Part shown: piece after piece, positions 7,294-16,048 of the stretch
Numbering within the stretch: position 1 is the stretch's first letter
How the letters are laid out: every line of letters starts with the position of its first letter
Assembly (NCBI GenBank): GCA_027486755.1
Contig: JAIXOM010000004.1
Span: 57,123-121,122 of the forward strand
DNA length: 64,000 nt
Direction: 5' to 3'
DNA from: Comamonadaceae bacterium
Lineage (GTDB): Bacteria > Pseudomonadota > Gammaproteobacteria > Burkholderiales > Burkholderiaceae_C
Translations under genes and position numbers: made by a program
Notes under the pieces: generated by a model
The model's input: only the letters and a program-made list of their open reading frames with translations
What the model was told of the DNA's origin: nothing
The model's database searches: none

Positions 7294-8001
7294 TCAGCAG
7301 CCTAGGCTGTCGGCCAGTTGCAAGATATCGCGCACATGCAACTCGGGACCAGGCTGGGGTGAGACGTCCTTAACATGGGCAGCGCCAAATTCCAGTGGCC
7401 GCTCGATATAAGCGGCGCGCAGACCACAGGCTTGCGCGGCCTGCAGATCGTCCTGGTGGGCAGCGCAGAGCATCACTTCGGACGGCGCCACATCAAACAC
7501 CTGGGCCACACCCAAGTAGGTCGCGGGATCGGGCTTGTAGGCCCTAAACACCTCGGCCGAAAGGATGCAGTCCCAGGGCAGGCCGGCGCGCTTGGCCATG
7601 TTCGTGAGCAGGCCGATATTGCCGTTGGACAAGGGCGTGATGGTGTAGCGTTTTTTCAGACGCTCAAGGCCGGCGACCGCATCGGGCCAGGCTGACAGGC
7701 GGTGCCAAACGCGATTAAGGTGCGCCCGCTCGGCTTCGCCCAGATGCTGCAGACCAAAGCGCGGCAAGATCTCGTCGAGGATGAGCCGATGCAGCTCGTC
7801 GATGCGGGTCCAGCCCAATTGTCCCGAACGCACCCGCTGCATGGCGGGCTGGTATCCGGCCCGCCAAGCCAGCGCAAAAGCATCCCCATCGACCTGAGGA
7901 TGCAGCGCCGCCATCTCACGCACGATGCTGCCGTGCCAGTCGACCACCGTGCCGAACACATCGAAAGCCAAGACCTTGGGCGCTGGCTGGGCCATCAACA
8001 T
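7294..8001 (-). CDS. Haloacid dehalogenase type II (HAD superfamily)
   Basis: A 235-residue HAD-superfamily protein resembling type II L-2-haloacid dehalogenases, which hydrolyse 2-haloalkanoic acids to 2-hydroxy acids through an aspartyl-ester intermediate. Motif I is LAFDVFGTVVDWHG with the nucleophile at Asp14, motif II is TPLSNGNIG, the catalytic lysine sits in FRAYKPDPATYLG, and motif IV is LCAAHQDDLQAAQACG. I start at ATG 8001 (MLMAQ), with ATG 7995 as an alternative; a longer frame would run back into htpG. Only seven bases separate it from the htpG stop, so the two are probably co-transcribed. Many such proteins have unknown substrates, so the reaction is provisional. Confidence 0.82.
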   Translation of the reverse strand: MLMAQPAPKVLAFDVFGTVVDWHGSIVREMAALHPQVDGDAFALAWRAGYQPAMQRVRSGQLGWTRIDELHRLILDEILPRFGLQHLGEAERAHLNRVWHRLSAWPDAVAGLERLKKRYTITPLSNGNIGLLTNMAKRAGLPWDCILSAEVFRAYKPDPATYLGVAQVFDVAPSEVMLCAAHQDDLQAAQACGLRAAYIERPLEFGAAHVKDVSPQPGPELHVRDILQLADSLGC

Positions 8002-8008
8002 TCCCAGC

Positions 8009-9892
8009 TCAGGCCAGCAAGGCGTTGACCCGCCGCACATAAGCGGCCGGATCGTCGGGCAGGCCGCCTTCGGCCAGCAGCGCTTGGTCGAACAGGATGT
8101 GGGCGTAGTCGTCGAAGTTGGCCTCGGCCGCCTCGAGCTTCTTGACCAAGGGATGTCCGGCATTGACCTCCAAAACCGGCTTGACGGCCGGCGCGCTTTG
8201 CCCGGCGGCCTTGAGCATGCGCGCCAGTTGCATGGACATGCCGCCGTCCTGCACCACCAGACAGGCCGGCGAGTCGACCAGGCGTGTGGTGGCGCGTACA
8301 TCGGTGGCCTTGTCCTTGAGCGCCTCCTTCAGGCGTTCGAGCACCGGCTTGAAGGCGGTCTCGGCCTGCTCGGCGGCCTTCTTTTCTTCCTCGTCCTGCA
8401 GCTGACCGAGGTCAACCTGGCCCTTGGCCACGCTTTGCAGGGCGGTGCCATCGAACTCATTGAGAAAGCTCAGGGCCCACTCGTCGACCCGGTCGCTCAT
8501 CAGCAGCACTTCGATGCCTTTTTTGCGGAAGATCTCCAGCTGCGGGCTGCTGCGGGCCGCAGCCTGGGTCTCGGCAGTGATGTAGTAAATGGCCTGCTGG
8601 CCCTCTTTCATGCGGGCCTTGTAATCGGCCAGACTGACGCTGACGGTGTCGGAGGTGGTCGAGGCAAAGCGCAGCAGCTTGGCAAGGCGCTCGCGGTTGG
8701 CAAAGTCTTCGCCCAGACCTTCCTTGAGCACAGCGCCGAACTCGGCGTAGAAGGTCTTGAACTTCTCAGGCTCGTTGGCCGCCAGGTCTTCGATCATCGA
8801 CAGCACGCGGCGGGTGTTGCCCTCGCGGATGGCCTTGACCGCACGGCTTTCCTGCAGGATCTCGCGCGAAACATTGAGCGGCAGATCGCTGGAATCGACC
8901 ACGCCCTTGATGAAGCGCAGGTAGACCGGCAGCAGGGCCTCGGCGTCGTCCATGATGAAGACGCGCTTGACATAGAGCTTGACGCCCGGGGCCTTGTCGC
9001 GGTTGTACAAGTCGCCCGGCGCCTTGGCCGGGATGTAGAGCAGCTGGGTGAATTCGGTAGAGCCCTCAACCCGGTTGTGAGTGAAAGCCAGGGGAGCGGC
9101 CTGGTCGTAGCTGAGCTGCTTGTAGAACTCCTCGTACTGCTCGGGCGTGATGTCCTTCTTGGACCGGCTCCACAAAGCACTGGCTTTGTTGACGGTTTCC
9201 CATTCGCCGGTCTTGACCATCTGGCCGGGCTGGTCGTTCTCGCCCTCCTGCCACTCCTCTTTGGGCATGAGGATGGGCAGCGAAATATGGTCGGAATATT
9301 TGCTGATGATGCCTTTGAGCTTCCAGGCACCGAGGTAATCGCCGGCGTCTTCTTTGAGGTGCAAGATGACGCTGCTGCCGCGCTCGCTGCGCTCGATATC
9401 CTGCACCTCAAAGTCGCCGGTGCCCTGGCTGCTCCAGCGCACGCCTTGGCTGCTGGGCAGGCCGGCGCGGCGGCTTTCAACCGTGATGCGATCGGCCACG
9501 ATGAAACCGGAGTAAAAGCCGACGCCGAACTGGCCGATCAGCTGGGCGTCGTTTTTCTGGTCGCCGGTCAGGCGAGTCATGAACTCACGGGTGCCGCTCT
9601 TGGCGATGGTGCCCAGGTTGTCGATGGCCTCCTGGCGCGACAGGCCGATGCCGTTGTCGGTAATCGTCAGGGTGCGGGCCTGGGTATCGACATCAATTTT
9701 GACCTGCAGCTCGGGCGTATCTTCGAACAAAGCACTGTCATTGAGCGCCTCGAAGCGCAGCTTGTCGCAAGCATCCGAAGCATTGGATATGAGCTCGCGC
9801 AAAAAGATATCGGGATTGGAATAAAGAGAATGGGTCACCAGCTTGAGCAGCTGGGCCACCTCGGCCTGGAAGGAGTGGGTCTGAGAAGTCAT
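8009..9892 (-). CDS. htpG: Molecular chaperone HtpG (bacterial Hsp90)
   Basis: Bacterial Hsp90: an ATP-dependent cytoplasmic chaperone dimer that remodels client proteins, often with DnaK. At 627 residues it is close to E. coli HtpG (624). The GHKL ATP-binding domain shows [19 protein letters not shown] around residue 32, [25 protein letters not shown] around residue 77, and [18 protein letters not shown] around residue 120. The middle domain contains the conserved [13 protein letters not shown]. The C-terminal dimerisation domain ends the protein. The start [16 protein letters not shown] is typical. No heat-shock sigma-32 promoter was clearly identified upstream. Confidence 0.98.
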   Translation of the reverse strand: MTSQTHSFQAEVAQLLKLVTHSLYSNPDIFLRELISNASDACDKLRFEALNDSALFEDTPELQVKIDVDTQARTLTITDNGIGLSRQEAIDNLGTIAKSGTREFMTRLTGDQKNDAQLIGQFGVGFYSGFIVADRITVESRRAGLPSSQGVRWSSQGTGDFEVQDIERSERGSSVILHLKEDAGDYLGAWKLKGIISKYSDHISLPILMPKEEWQEGENDQPGQMVKTGEWETVNKASALWSRSKKDITPEQYEEFYKQLSYDQAAPLAFTHNRVEGSTEFTQLLYIPAKAPGDLYNRDKAPGVKLYVKRVFIMDDAEALLPVYLRFIKGVVDSSDLPLNVSREILQESRAVKAIREGNTRRVLSMIEDLAANEPEKFKTFYAEFGAVLKEGLGEDFANRERLAKLLRFASTTSDTVSVSLADYKARMKEGQQAIYYITAETQAAARSSPQLEIFRKKGIEVLLMSDRVDEWALSFLNEFDGTALQSVAKGQVDLGQLQDEEEKKAAEQAETAFKPVLERLKEALKDKATDVRATTRLVDSPACLVVQDGGMSMQLARMLKAAGQSAPAVKPVLEVNAGHPLVKKLEAAEANFDDYAHILFDQALLAEGGLPDDPAAYVRRVNALLA

Positions 9893-9969
9893 GGAGGGCG
9901 AAATTGGGGCGCTGCGCAGGATTTCAAGAGCCCGACTGTGTCATGATCCCCACAACGTCCTAACTCCGC

Positions 9970-10578
9970 ATGAACCCCACCGAATTTTGGGCCCTGGTCG
10001 CGCTGGCCGCCGCCATGAGCTTTTCCCCTGGGCCCAACACCACCCTGTCTGCCGCGCTGGGGGCCAACCTGGGACTGCGGCGCGCCCTGCCCTTTGTCTG
10101 CTCGGTGCCGGTGGGCTGGAGCCTGCTGCTGACTTTGTGTGCGCTGGGTCTGGGCGCCCTGATTCTGGCTGCGCCTGGCCTGGTCTGGGTGCTCAAAGCG
10201 GTGGGGGTGGGCTACCTGCTGTGGCTGGCGCTGAAACTGGCCCGCAGCAGCAGCCTGAGCCAGTCGGCTGAGCCGGTGCAGGTCGGTTTTTTCCAGGGCA
10301 TAGGGCTGCAGTTTCTCAACATCAAGGCCTGGATGCTGGCCCTGACCGTGGTCAGCGGCTGGGTGGCCGGCCAGGGCTCGGTGCTGCTGCGACTGGCGCA
10401 GGTGGTGCCCGTCATGATGGTCTTTGCTTTTTGCAGCAACCTGAGCTACGCATGGGTGGGCTCGCTGCTGCGGCTGTGGCTGGCCGGCCCCGACGGCAGC
10501 GGGCTGCGCCTGTTGCGCTTTAACCGCCTGATGGCCGGCGTGCTGACTTTGACCGGCTTGTGGATCTTGCTGCAATGA
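9970..10578 (+). CDS. LysE/RhtB-family amino acid exporter
   Basis: A 202-residue inner-membrane protein of the LysE/RhtB family, which exports amino acids and related metabolites. The N-terminus FWALVALAAAMSFSPGPNTTL carries the family's PGP motif in the first membrane helix, and further hydrophobic helices follow (about five or six in all), with FFQGIGLQFLNIKAWMLAL in the middle. Its last codons overlap the start of the downstream EamA-type gene (ATGA), so the two transporters are translated from one message. Divergent from htpG with a 77-base gap. The exported compound cannot be named. Confidence 0.9.
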   Translation: MNPTEFWALVALAAAMSFSPGPNTTLSAALGANLGLRRALPFVCSVPVGWSLLLTLCALGLGALILAAPGLVWVLKAVGVGYLLWLALKLARSSSLSQSAEPVQVGFFQGIGLQFLNIKAWMLALTVVSGWVAGQGSVLLRLAQVVPVMMVFAFCSNLSYAWVGSLLRLWLAGPDGSGLRLLRFNRLMAGVLTLTGLWILLQ

Positions 10579-11483
10579 GCGCCGCAGCAGCCCAAACCCG
10601 CGGTCTGCTCCTGGGCCTGGTGGCGGTGGTGATTTTTTCGGTCACCCTGCCGGTGACGCGGCTGGCGGTAGGAACGCCAGATGCGCCGCAACTGTCGGGC
10701 ACCTTCGTGGCCCTGTCCAGGGCGGTACTGGCCGCTGGCCTGTCCATCGTCTATCTGTTGGCCGTGCGCGCGCCCTGGCCCGAGCGCAGCCAATGGCTGC
10801 CCCTGACCGTCATTTCACTGGGCGTGGTGCTGGGCTTTCCGATCTGTACCTCCATCGCGCTGCAGCAGGTCGAAGCGGTTCATGCCAGCGCGATATTGGG
10901 CATGCTGCCGCTGTCGACCGCTGTCATCGGGGCGGTGATGCACAAGCAGCGCCCGTCGCTGGGCTTCTGGCTGTGCGCCGGGCTGGGCAGCGCGTTGGTC
11001 ATCACCTACGCCCTGCTGCGCGCCCCTGCGGGTGCGATCGCACTGCATCAGGCCGATGCGCTGTTGCTGCTGGCGATCGTCTCGGCCTCCACCGGCTATG
11101 CCTGGGGCGCACGCCTGTCCGGTCAGATGCCCCCCGAACAGGTGATCTGCTGGTCCCTGGTGCTGGCGCTGCCACTGACCCTACCCGGCAGCTGGTGGAC
11201 CTGGCCGCAGACGCAGGTCCAGGCCGGCACTTGGCTGGCTCTGGGCTATCTGGCCATGTTTTCAATGTGGGTGGGCTTTTTCTTCTGGTACCGAGGCTTG
11301 GCGATGGGCGGCACCGTGCGGGTCAGCCAGGTGCAACTGCTGCAGCCGTTTTTATCCATGCTGTTTGCGGTGATCCTCGTGGGTGAGCGCCTAGACGCCC
11401 TGACCGTGGGTTTTGCGCTGGCCGTGCTGGCCACGGTGGTGCTCGGGCGCAAGATGGCGGTGGCGCCCGGCCGCAAAGACTGA
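10575..11483 (+). CDS. DMT-superfamily (EamA) transporter
   Basis: A 302-residue inner-membrane protein with two EamA repeats and about ten membrane helices (for example LLLGLVAVVIFSVTLPVTRL near the start and LLQPFLSMLFAVILVGERLD near the end). Drug/metabolite transporters of this type mostly export amino acids or other metabolites. ATG 10575 overlaps the rhtB-type stop and was chosen over GTG 10560 for that reason. The paired exporters may remove related amino compounds, possibly linked to the amino-acid catabolic genes upstream; this is inference from proximity. Confidence 0.9.
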   Translation: MSAAAAQTRGLLLGLVAVVIFSVTLPVTRLAVGTPDAPQLSGTFVALSRAVLAAGLSIVYLLAVRAPWPERSQWLPLTVISLGVVLGFPICTSIALQQVEAVHASAILGMLPLSTAVIGAVMHKQRPSLGFWLCAGLGSALVITYALLRAPAGAIALHQADALLLLAIVSASTGYAWGARLSGQMPPEQVICWSLVLALPLTLPGSWWTWPQTQVQAGTWLALGYLAMFSMWVGFFFWYRGLAMGGTVRVSQVQLLQPFLSMLFAVILVGERLDALTVGFALAVLATVVLGRKMAVAPGRKD

Positions 11484-11552
11484 GGCTGGCAGGGGATGCG
11501 GGGCGGTAGGCCCCAAGCGATGCAGCGGCCCATCGGTCTGCAGGGGCTCTTC

Positions 11553-11746
11553 GAAGGCCCATCGCGCCGAGGGCGGCGCTCACACCCCATCTGGCAGCAA
11601 TGGTTACAGGGTGTGGGAGCTGCGCCCTCGCAGCGATGCGGTGGTCAATAGGGCAGCAGGGGCTCATAGAAGGCCCTTCGCGCCGAGGGCGGCGCTCCCG
11701 CCGGGGCAGCGCTGGGCCGGCGATAAAAGGTGTGGGAGCTGCTGTA
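11553..11746. repeat. Cluster of REP-like elements in the 302-base gap before a Bug gene
   Basis: Bases 11484-11785 hold no gene. The core TCGCGCCGAGGGCGGCGCTC appears at 11562-11581 and 11678-11697, and inverted relatives beginning GTGTGGGAGCTGC lie at 11611-11641 and, shortened, at 11731-11746. Alternating orientation gives two paired units, like the BIME arrangements of REP sequences. A related copy is at 7257-7289. No REP-associated transposase is in the window. Confidence 0.7.
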
Positions 11747-11785
11747 GGATGACCACACCACACACCAGCATAGGAGACCCATCGC

Positions 11786-12784
11786 ATGAAGCCCCTCGCC
11801 TTTCAAGCCCCCGCAGGCAGACGCAGCGCACTGCGCCTGCTCGGCGCTGCCCTGGTCCTGAGCGCTGCCAGCTTGAGCGTACAAGCCCAGGAATGGCCTA
11901 ACCGGCCGGTGCGCATCGTCGTGCCCTACCCGGCAGGTGGTGCGGTCGATATCGTCACCCGCGCCCTGGCCGACCGGCTGTCGGCGCAGTGGCGTCAGCC
12001 GGTGGTGGTGGAGAACAAGGCCGGCGCCGGCGGGCTGATTGGCGCCGACGCCGTCTCCAAAGCCACGCCCGACGGCTACACACTGGTGATGGCCACCGTC
12101 AGCAGCCACGCGATCGCGCCGGCCGTTTACCGCAAGATGCCCTACGACGCGGTAGCCGACTTTGGCGCCATTTCGCTGGTGGCGCTGACGCCCTACATCA
12201 TCACCGTCCATCCCGATGTGCCGGCGACCAACCTGCGCGAGCTGATTGCCTATGCCAAAGCCAATCCGCGCAAGCTCAACTTTGGCTCCTCGGGCACCGG
12301 CACCACACCGCACCTGGCCGGCGAGCTGTTCAACACCCAGGCCGGCACCCAGATCGCCCACGTGCCCTACAAAGGCAGCGCACCCATGGTGGCCGACTTG
12401 CTCGGCGCGCAGGTCCAAGTGGCTTTTGACAACACCGTGATCCCCAACATCAAGGCCGGCAAGCTGCGCGGCCTGGCGGTCACTGGGCCAGCCCGCCTGG
12501 CTGCGGTGGCCGATATACCGACCGCCGCCGAAGCCGGCCTGCCCGGCTATGAAGCGGTGGGCTGGATGGGCCTGTATGCGCCCAAGGGTACGCCGATGGC
12601 GCTGCGCACGCGGCTGGCGCAAGACACCGCACGGGCCGCAGCCACGCCCGAGTTCGTCGCGCGCATGGAAGGCCTGGGCTTTCAGGCCCGCAGCAACAGC
12701 CCGGCTGAATTCGACGCCTACCTCAAGGCCGAACAGCAAAAATGGGCCAAGGTGGTCAACGACGCGGGCGTGCCGCAGGAATAA
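11786..12784 (+). CDS. Bug-family (TTT) periplasmic substrate-binding protein
   Basis: A 332-residue Bug protein. Residues 1-34 are a signal peptide (LRLLGAALVLSAASLSVQA then QEW). The mature N-terminus PNRPVRIVVPYPAGGAVDIVTRA and the central IAHVPYKGSAPMVADLLGAQ are family hallmarks. AGGAGA lies 11 bases before ATG 11786. It is followed after 11 bases by a PhzF-family gene, so the two are probably co-transcribed. No permease gene is adjacent, as is usual for the many orphan Bug genes in Burkholderiales. The ligand is unknown. Confidence 0.94.
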   Translation: MKPLAFQAPAGRRSALRLLGAALVLSAASLSVQAQEWPNRPVRIVVPYPAGGAVDIVTRALADRLSAQWRQPVVVENKAGAGGLIGADAVSKATPDGYTLVMATVSSHAIAPAVYRKMPYDAVADFGAISLVALTPYIITVHPDVPATNLRELIAYAKANPRKLNFGSSGTGTTPHLAGELFNTQAGTQIAHVPYKGSAPMVADLLGAQVQVAFDNTVIPNIKAGKLRGLAVTGPARLAAVADIPTAAEAGLPGYEAVGWMGLYAPKGTPMALRTRLAQDTARAAATPEFVARMEGLGFQARSNSPAEFDAYLKAEQQKWAKVVNDAGVPQE

Positions 12785-12795
12785 GGCCTCCTCAC

Positions 12796-13713
12796 ATGAA
12801 CCGCGCCACGCGAGCCTTTACCCAGGTTGACGTCTTCACCGACACGCCCTTGCTGGGCAATGCGCTCGCGGTGGTGCTGGAGGCCGAAGGTCTGAGCGAT
12901 GCCCAGATGCAGGCCCTGGCTCAGTGGACGAATCTGTCAGAAACCGCCTTTGTGCTGCCGCCCACCGATGCCCATGCCGACTACCGGGTGCGCATCTTCA
13001 CCCCGGGCGGCGAGCTGCCTTTTGCAGGCCATCCCACCTTGGGCAGCTGCTATGCCTGGCTAGAAGCCGGCGGCCAGCCCCGAGACCCTGAGTTCATCGT
13101 GCAGCAATGCGCCGTGGGTCTGGTGCGCATTCGGCAGGGCGGCAGTCGCCTGGCCTTTGCCGCGCCGGCCTGCCGCCGCAGCCCCATCGCGCCGGAGTTG
13201 CTCGCCCAAATCAGCGACGCTCTGGGCTTGCAGGGCGGGCAGTTGCGTGCCTCGCAAAGCCTGGACAACGGCCCGGTCTGGCTCAGCCTGCTGCTGGACG
13301 CGCCCGAGACGGTGCAGGGACTGCAGCCCGACCATGGCCGTCTGCGCGCGCTGGGCGTCAAAGTGGGGGTGGCTGCGGTTTACCGACAAACCGGCCAGGC
13401 GCTGATTGCCCGCGCCAACCGCGAGGCGCGTGCCAGCCGCAGTGAGACGGCACCCACCCACCCCGAACCCGATCTGGAGGTACGCGCTTTTGCCGCCGCC
13501 TCGGGCATTTTGGAAGACCCGGTGACCGGCAGCCTCAACGCCAGCTTGGGGCAGTGGCTGATGGCCGAGGGCCTGATGCCCAGCAGCTACCTGGCCAGCC
13601 AGGGCAGCTGCCTGGGCCGGGCCGGCCAGGTGTATGTGCAGCGCGATGCCCAAGGTCAGGTCTGGGTCGGCGGGTCTAGCGTGAGCTGCATCCGCGGGCA
13701 GCTGGCGCTCTAA
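12796..13713 (+). CDS. PhzF-family isomerase/epimerase
   Basis: A 305-residue protein of the PhzF family (diaminopimelate-epimerase-like fold). PhzF itself isomerises trans-2,3-dihydro-3-hydroxyanthranilate; most relatives have unknown substrates. Visible marks are FTQVDVFTDTPLLGNALAVV at the start, NLSETAFVLPP with the catalytic glutamate near residue 48, RIFTPGGELPFAGHPTLG around residue 72, and EDPVTGSLNASLGQWL around residue 240. I start at ATG 12796, since the longer frame would overlap the Bug gene out of phase. No phenazine genes are present, so a phenazine role is not supported. Confidence 0.88.
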   Translation: MNRATRAFTQVDVFTDTPLLGNALAVVLEAEGLSDAQMQALAQWTNLSETAFVLPPTDAHADYRVRIFTPGGELPFAGHPTLGSCYAWLEAGGQPRDPEFIVQQCAVGLVRIRQGGSRLAFAAPACRRSPIAPELLAQISDALGLQGGQLRASQSLDNGPVWLSLLLDAPETVQGLQPDHGRLRALGVKVGVAAVYRQTGQALIARANREARASRSETAPTHPEPDLEVRAFAAASGILEDPVTGSLNASLGQWLMAEGLMPSSYLASQGSCLGRAGQVYVQRDAQGQVWVGGSSVSCIRGQLAL

Positions 13714-13722
13714 GGCCCCGAG

Positions 13723-13740
13723 CGGTCGCGGCCGCGACCG
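13723..13740. repeat. 18-bp perfect palindrome
   Basis: CGGTCGCGGCCGCGACCG is fully self-complementary and lies 10 bases after the phzF-type stop and 35 before the phosphatase start. It could form a short hairpin in the message or be a protein-binding site. No T-tract follows, so a standard terminator is unlikely. Confidence 0.5.
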
Positions 13741-13774
13741 GGGTCAGGTGCGGGCCTGGTCGAAAATTCCGGCC

Positions 13775-14443
13775 ATGGGAACCCTCTACCTTGTGCGCCA
13801 CGGCCAGGCCTCCTTCGGTGCCGACAACTACGACGTCCTGAGCGAACTTGGCCATCGCCAGGCGCTGCGCCTGGGTCAGTACCTGCGCGAGCGCGGCGTG
13901 CAATTTGAAGCCTCCCTCACCGGCACCCTGGAGCGCCAAAGGCAAACCCACGCCGGCATTTGTCAGGGCCTGGGGCAGGGCCTGCAAGCGCTGGAGCAGT
14001 CGGCACTCAATGAATACGACAGCCACGCACTGATCGCGGCCATCCATCCCGAGCCGTTGGCCCGGCCCGATACGCCCGAGCTCTACCGCCACCACTTTCG
14101 CCTGCTGCGCCAGGCCCTGCAGGCCTGGATCGCCGGCCAGATCGCGCCACGCGGCATGCCCAGCTTTGAACAGTGGAGCGCAGGCATACGCGCTGCGCTG
14201 GACCATGTGCGCCAAAACCATCAGGGCGCGGTGCTGCTGGTCTCTAGCGGCGGGCCGATTGCCACTGCCGTCGGCCAAATCATTGATGCTTCACCGACCA
14301 GTTGGATCGAACTCAATCTGCGCATCCGCAATGCATCAATCACCCAGTTTGAATTCAACCCCAAGCGCCACAGCCTGCTGACCTACAACACCCTGCCCCA
14401 CCTCGACGGTCCGGCCTACGAAGACTGGATCAGCTATACCTAA
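13775..14443 (+). CDS. Histidine phosphatase family protein
   Basis: A 222-residue member of the histidine phosphatase (phosphoglycerate-mutase-like) superfamily. The catalytic RHG motif is at residues 7-9 (LYLVRHGQASF), and the second catalytic histidine is replaced or displaced in the late motif VLLVSSGGPIATA, where relatives often have SHGG. I start at ATG 13775, directly before the LVRHG strand. The SSGG in place of SHGG may weaken phosphatase activity or mark a subfamily. It lies between phzF-type and VF530-type genes with no informative neighbours. Substrate unknown. Confidence 0.85.
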   Translation: MGTLYLVRHGQASFGADNYDVLSELGHRQALRLGQYLRERGVQFEASLTGTLERQRQTHAGICQGLGQGLQALEQSALNEYDSHALIAAIHPEPLARPDTPELYRHHFRLLRQALQAWIAGQIAPRGMPSFEQWSAGIRAALDHVRQNHQGAVLLVSSGGPIATAVGQIIDASPTSWIELNLRIRNASITQFEFNPKRHSLLTYNTLPHLDGPAYEDWISYT

Positions 14444-14983
14444 GGTGTAGGGTGCTCTCGATGGCCAAGGCCTGGAGCCCTTTCACTGCACCCGGCACAT
14501 ACAAGATGCCTAAGTGGGCCAGTGCGGTAAGCCAGTCCGGGGCGCGGCTCGATAGATGAGGCGAGGAATCAGTCGGCACAGGCCTTCAGTAAGTTGCAAA
14601 TGAATTCGCATTATTTGAGCCAAATATTTGTAAAAACGCTTTAAAAACATATGCTTGCGGCAAATGCAGGAGTCGCAAAAATTTGAGCTTTATGATCATC
14701 CATCGCAGATGGCACCTATGCTGCCGAGCGAGCACAAGCTCGGGCCGATGCTAGAGCGTACCCATGAACTAATCCGCAAGGCGGACGGCTTGTTTCGGGC
14801 CAAAAGGGCTCCGGGCTGGAAAACAGCTGGGTCATACCCGGCGCTTTGCGCAGCAGTGAAGTCAGCGAGGACAAGCTCGCCGAATGGACCTTGCTGATCA
14901 AGCAACAAGGGGCTGATTTGGAGCGGGAGCGCGCCGCCCGCAAGGGTTTTGCCTCAACCATCCGGCACAAGTACGATCAGCCC
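14444..14983 (+). other. 540-base stretch without a convincing gene; Fur-box-like dyad and degenerate frames
   Basis: The first 150 bases show nothing recognisable. An AT-rich segment follows: 14596-14617 contains CAAAT/ATTTG and AATG/CATT arms around GAATTCG, loosely like a Fur box. Past it, one frame (14655-14897) and then another (14846 onward) are open and read protein-like (for example MLERTHELIRKADGLF, then SSEVSEDKLAEWTLLIKQQ), as if a gene had been frameshifted. I recognise no family, so this may be decayed coding sequence or chance. Confidence 0.35.
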
Positions 14984-15244
14984 ATGACAGACCCAGCACC
15001 GCCCCCCGCTCAGCCACGCAACCCCCTTCACGGCCTGACCCTTGAAGCCATGTTGCGTGCCCTGGAGGCCCACTTCGGCTGGGAGGAGCTCGGGCGGCGC
15101 ATTGCCATCCGCTGCTTCACCCACGAGCCCAGCGTCAACTCCAGTCTGAAGTTCCTGCGCAAAACACCCTGGGCACGGGAAAAGGTAGAAGGGCTCTACC
15201 TTTTCATGCAGCGGGAAATTGGGCGGGCGCAGGGCCGACCGTGA
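14984..15244 (+). CDS. VF530-family DNA-binding protein (DUF2132)
   Basis: An 86-residue protein of the VF530/DUF2132 family, small alpha-helical proteins described as DNA-binding from a structural study of the Vibrio member. The conserved core is NPLHGLTLEAMLRALEAHFG from residue 13, then FTHEPSVNSSLKFLRKTPWA, ending EKVEGLYLFMQREIGRAQ. The first residues (MTDPAPPPAQPR) are a flexible tail. I use ATG 14984, which puts the conserved part close to the N-terminus; the frame is open further upstream through the possibly degenerate region but that extension matches nothing known. Confidence 0.85.
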   Translation: MTDPAPPPAQPRNPLHGLTLEAMLRALEAHFGWEELGRRIAIRCFTHEPSVNSSLKFLRKTPWAREKVEGLYLFMQREIGRAQGRP

Positions 15245-15298
15245 AGCTGCTACCTGGCCGTGGCTGCGCAGGACGCAGGGCCCAAGCCGCCTAGGTGC

Positions 15299-15853
15299 TC
15301 AGTTGCCGCTATAGGGCAGTGAGGAATGATGCACCACGATGCGCAGCTTACCGGCGTCGTCTTTAACGTAGCTCCAGGTCTTGTCAACCCTGGTCACCTG
15401 ACCCTTCTTGTCGGTGATCATCACGTTGCCCATGCTGCTGGCTGAATCCCCGGCAATGAAGACAGCCGCATTTTTGGCCTCACACCGGGTCCAGCCCTTG
15501 AGGGCAAAGCCGGTGTCTTTCGGAAAGTTGCTGTCGCCGCCTACAAAGTAAGCCAAGGCCCCAGCGCGTGTGGTCCGAAAGGTCTGGGGCGCAACGGTCA
15601 GTGTGGGCTTGAACAGCACAGTGCCCATTTGATAGCCGTAAGCGCTGTCGATCACCTTCTCAGCCAGCGCCTTGGCCGCCGCTTGGCCGCTTTTTTCACC
15701 GGTCTGGCTGATGTCGACCAAGGCCTGGCACCACGCTGCCTGAGCGCCAAGCACATCCACCTCTGTGATGGCCCGGTTGACCACAGTGGCAGATGCAGCG
15801 CCGCTCAAGGCAAGCAGGCTCAGAGCGGCAGATACGAGTACGCGTTTTTTCAT
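15299..15853 (-). CDS. Secreted NTF2-like (SgcJ/EcaC or CaMKII-association type) protein
   Basis: A 184-residue exported protein. Residues 1-22 are a signal peptide (KKRVLVSAALSLLALSGAASA). The mature part looks like a cone-shaped NTF2-like fold: helices with WCQALVDISQTGEKSG, then strands, ending with VDKTWSYVKDDAGKLRIVVHHSS, a common end for SgcJ/EcaC and CaMKII-association domains. Similar proteins are sometimes mislabelled phosphoribosyl-AMP cyclohydrolase in databases; I see no cyclohydrolase motif. I start at ATG 15853. It is divergent from a two-component system, sharing an intergenic region with an 11-bp direct-repeat array, so it may be that system's target. Function unknown. Confidence 0.75.
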   Translation of the reverse strand: MKKRVLVSAALSLLALSGAASATVVNRAITEVDVLGAQAAWCQALVDISQTGEKSGQAAAKALAEKVIDSAYGYQMGTVLFKPTLTVAPQTFRTTRAGALAYFVGGDSNFPKDTGFALKGWTRCEAKNAAVFIAGDSASSMGNVMITDKKGQVTRVDKTWSYVKDDAGKLRIVVHHSSLPYSGN

Positions 15854-15948
15854 GACAGAGGGACTCCAGAAAGTAAATAAACATGAACAGGGATAAAGCG
15901 GCAGCATCACAAGTCTTTGAGATGCCTGCAGCTATTGGAGCTACAGCC

Positions 15949-15959
15949 TCTGACCCCAA
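15949..15959 (-). repeat. REP-like motif, copy 1 (inverted)
   Basis: TCTGACCCCAA matches 11 bases of the motif at 20370-20382 and, in reverse complement, the one at 18401-18414. Three occurrences of an 11-13 base word within 4.5 kb are unlikely by chance. Similar GGGGTCAGA words are typical edges of REP-type repeats. Confidence 0.5.
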
Positions 15960-15970
15960 CTTGAACCGCG

Positions 15971-16014
15971 CATGAGCAGCCACTGACAGGCACATGAACA
16001 GAGCATGACAGGCG
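15971..16014 (+). promoter_or_regulatory. Four direct repeats spaced 11 bp, candidate response-regulator operator
   Basis: Consecutive 11-base units CATGAGCAGCC, ACTGACAGGCA, CATGAACAGAG and CATGACAGGCG all share TGA at the same place; pairs 1/3 and 2/4 are closest, giving a 22-base repeat in two copies. OmpR-type regulators bind direct repeats at about 10-11 base spacing. The array ends 34 bases before the histidine kinase start and 118 bases from the divergent secreted protein. Confidence 0.6.
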
Positions 16015-16048
16015 CCTTTTTTGGCAAGCGCATTCGACAATTTCACCG

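Noticed and set aside
7925..9946. A 673-codon plus-strand frame opposite htpG
   Set aside because: It is the antisense of a fully conserved htpG; the long frame is a by-product of GC-rich codon use and the protein resembles nothing.
1..12784. Complete TTT transport systems for the three Bug proteins
   Set aside because: No TctA- or TctB-like membrane gene is found beside any of them; they are orphan binding proteins within this window.
12796..13713. Phenazine biosynthesis locus suggested by PhzF
   Set aside because: No other phz gene is near; PhzF relatives are widespread with unrelated or unknown functions.
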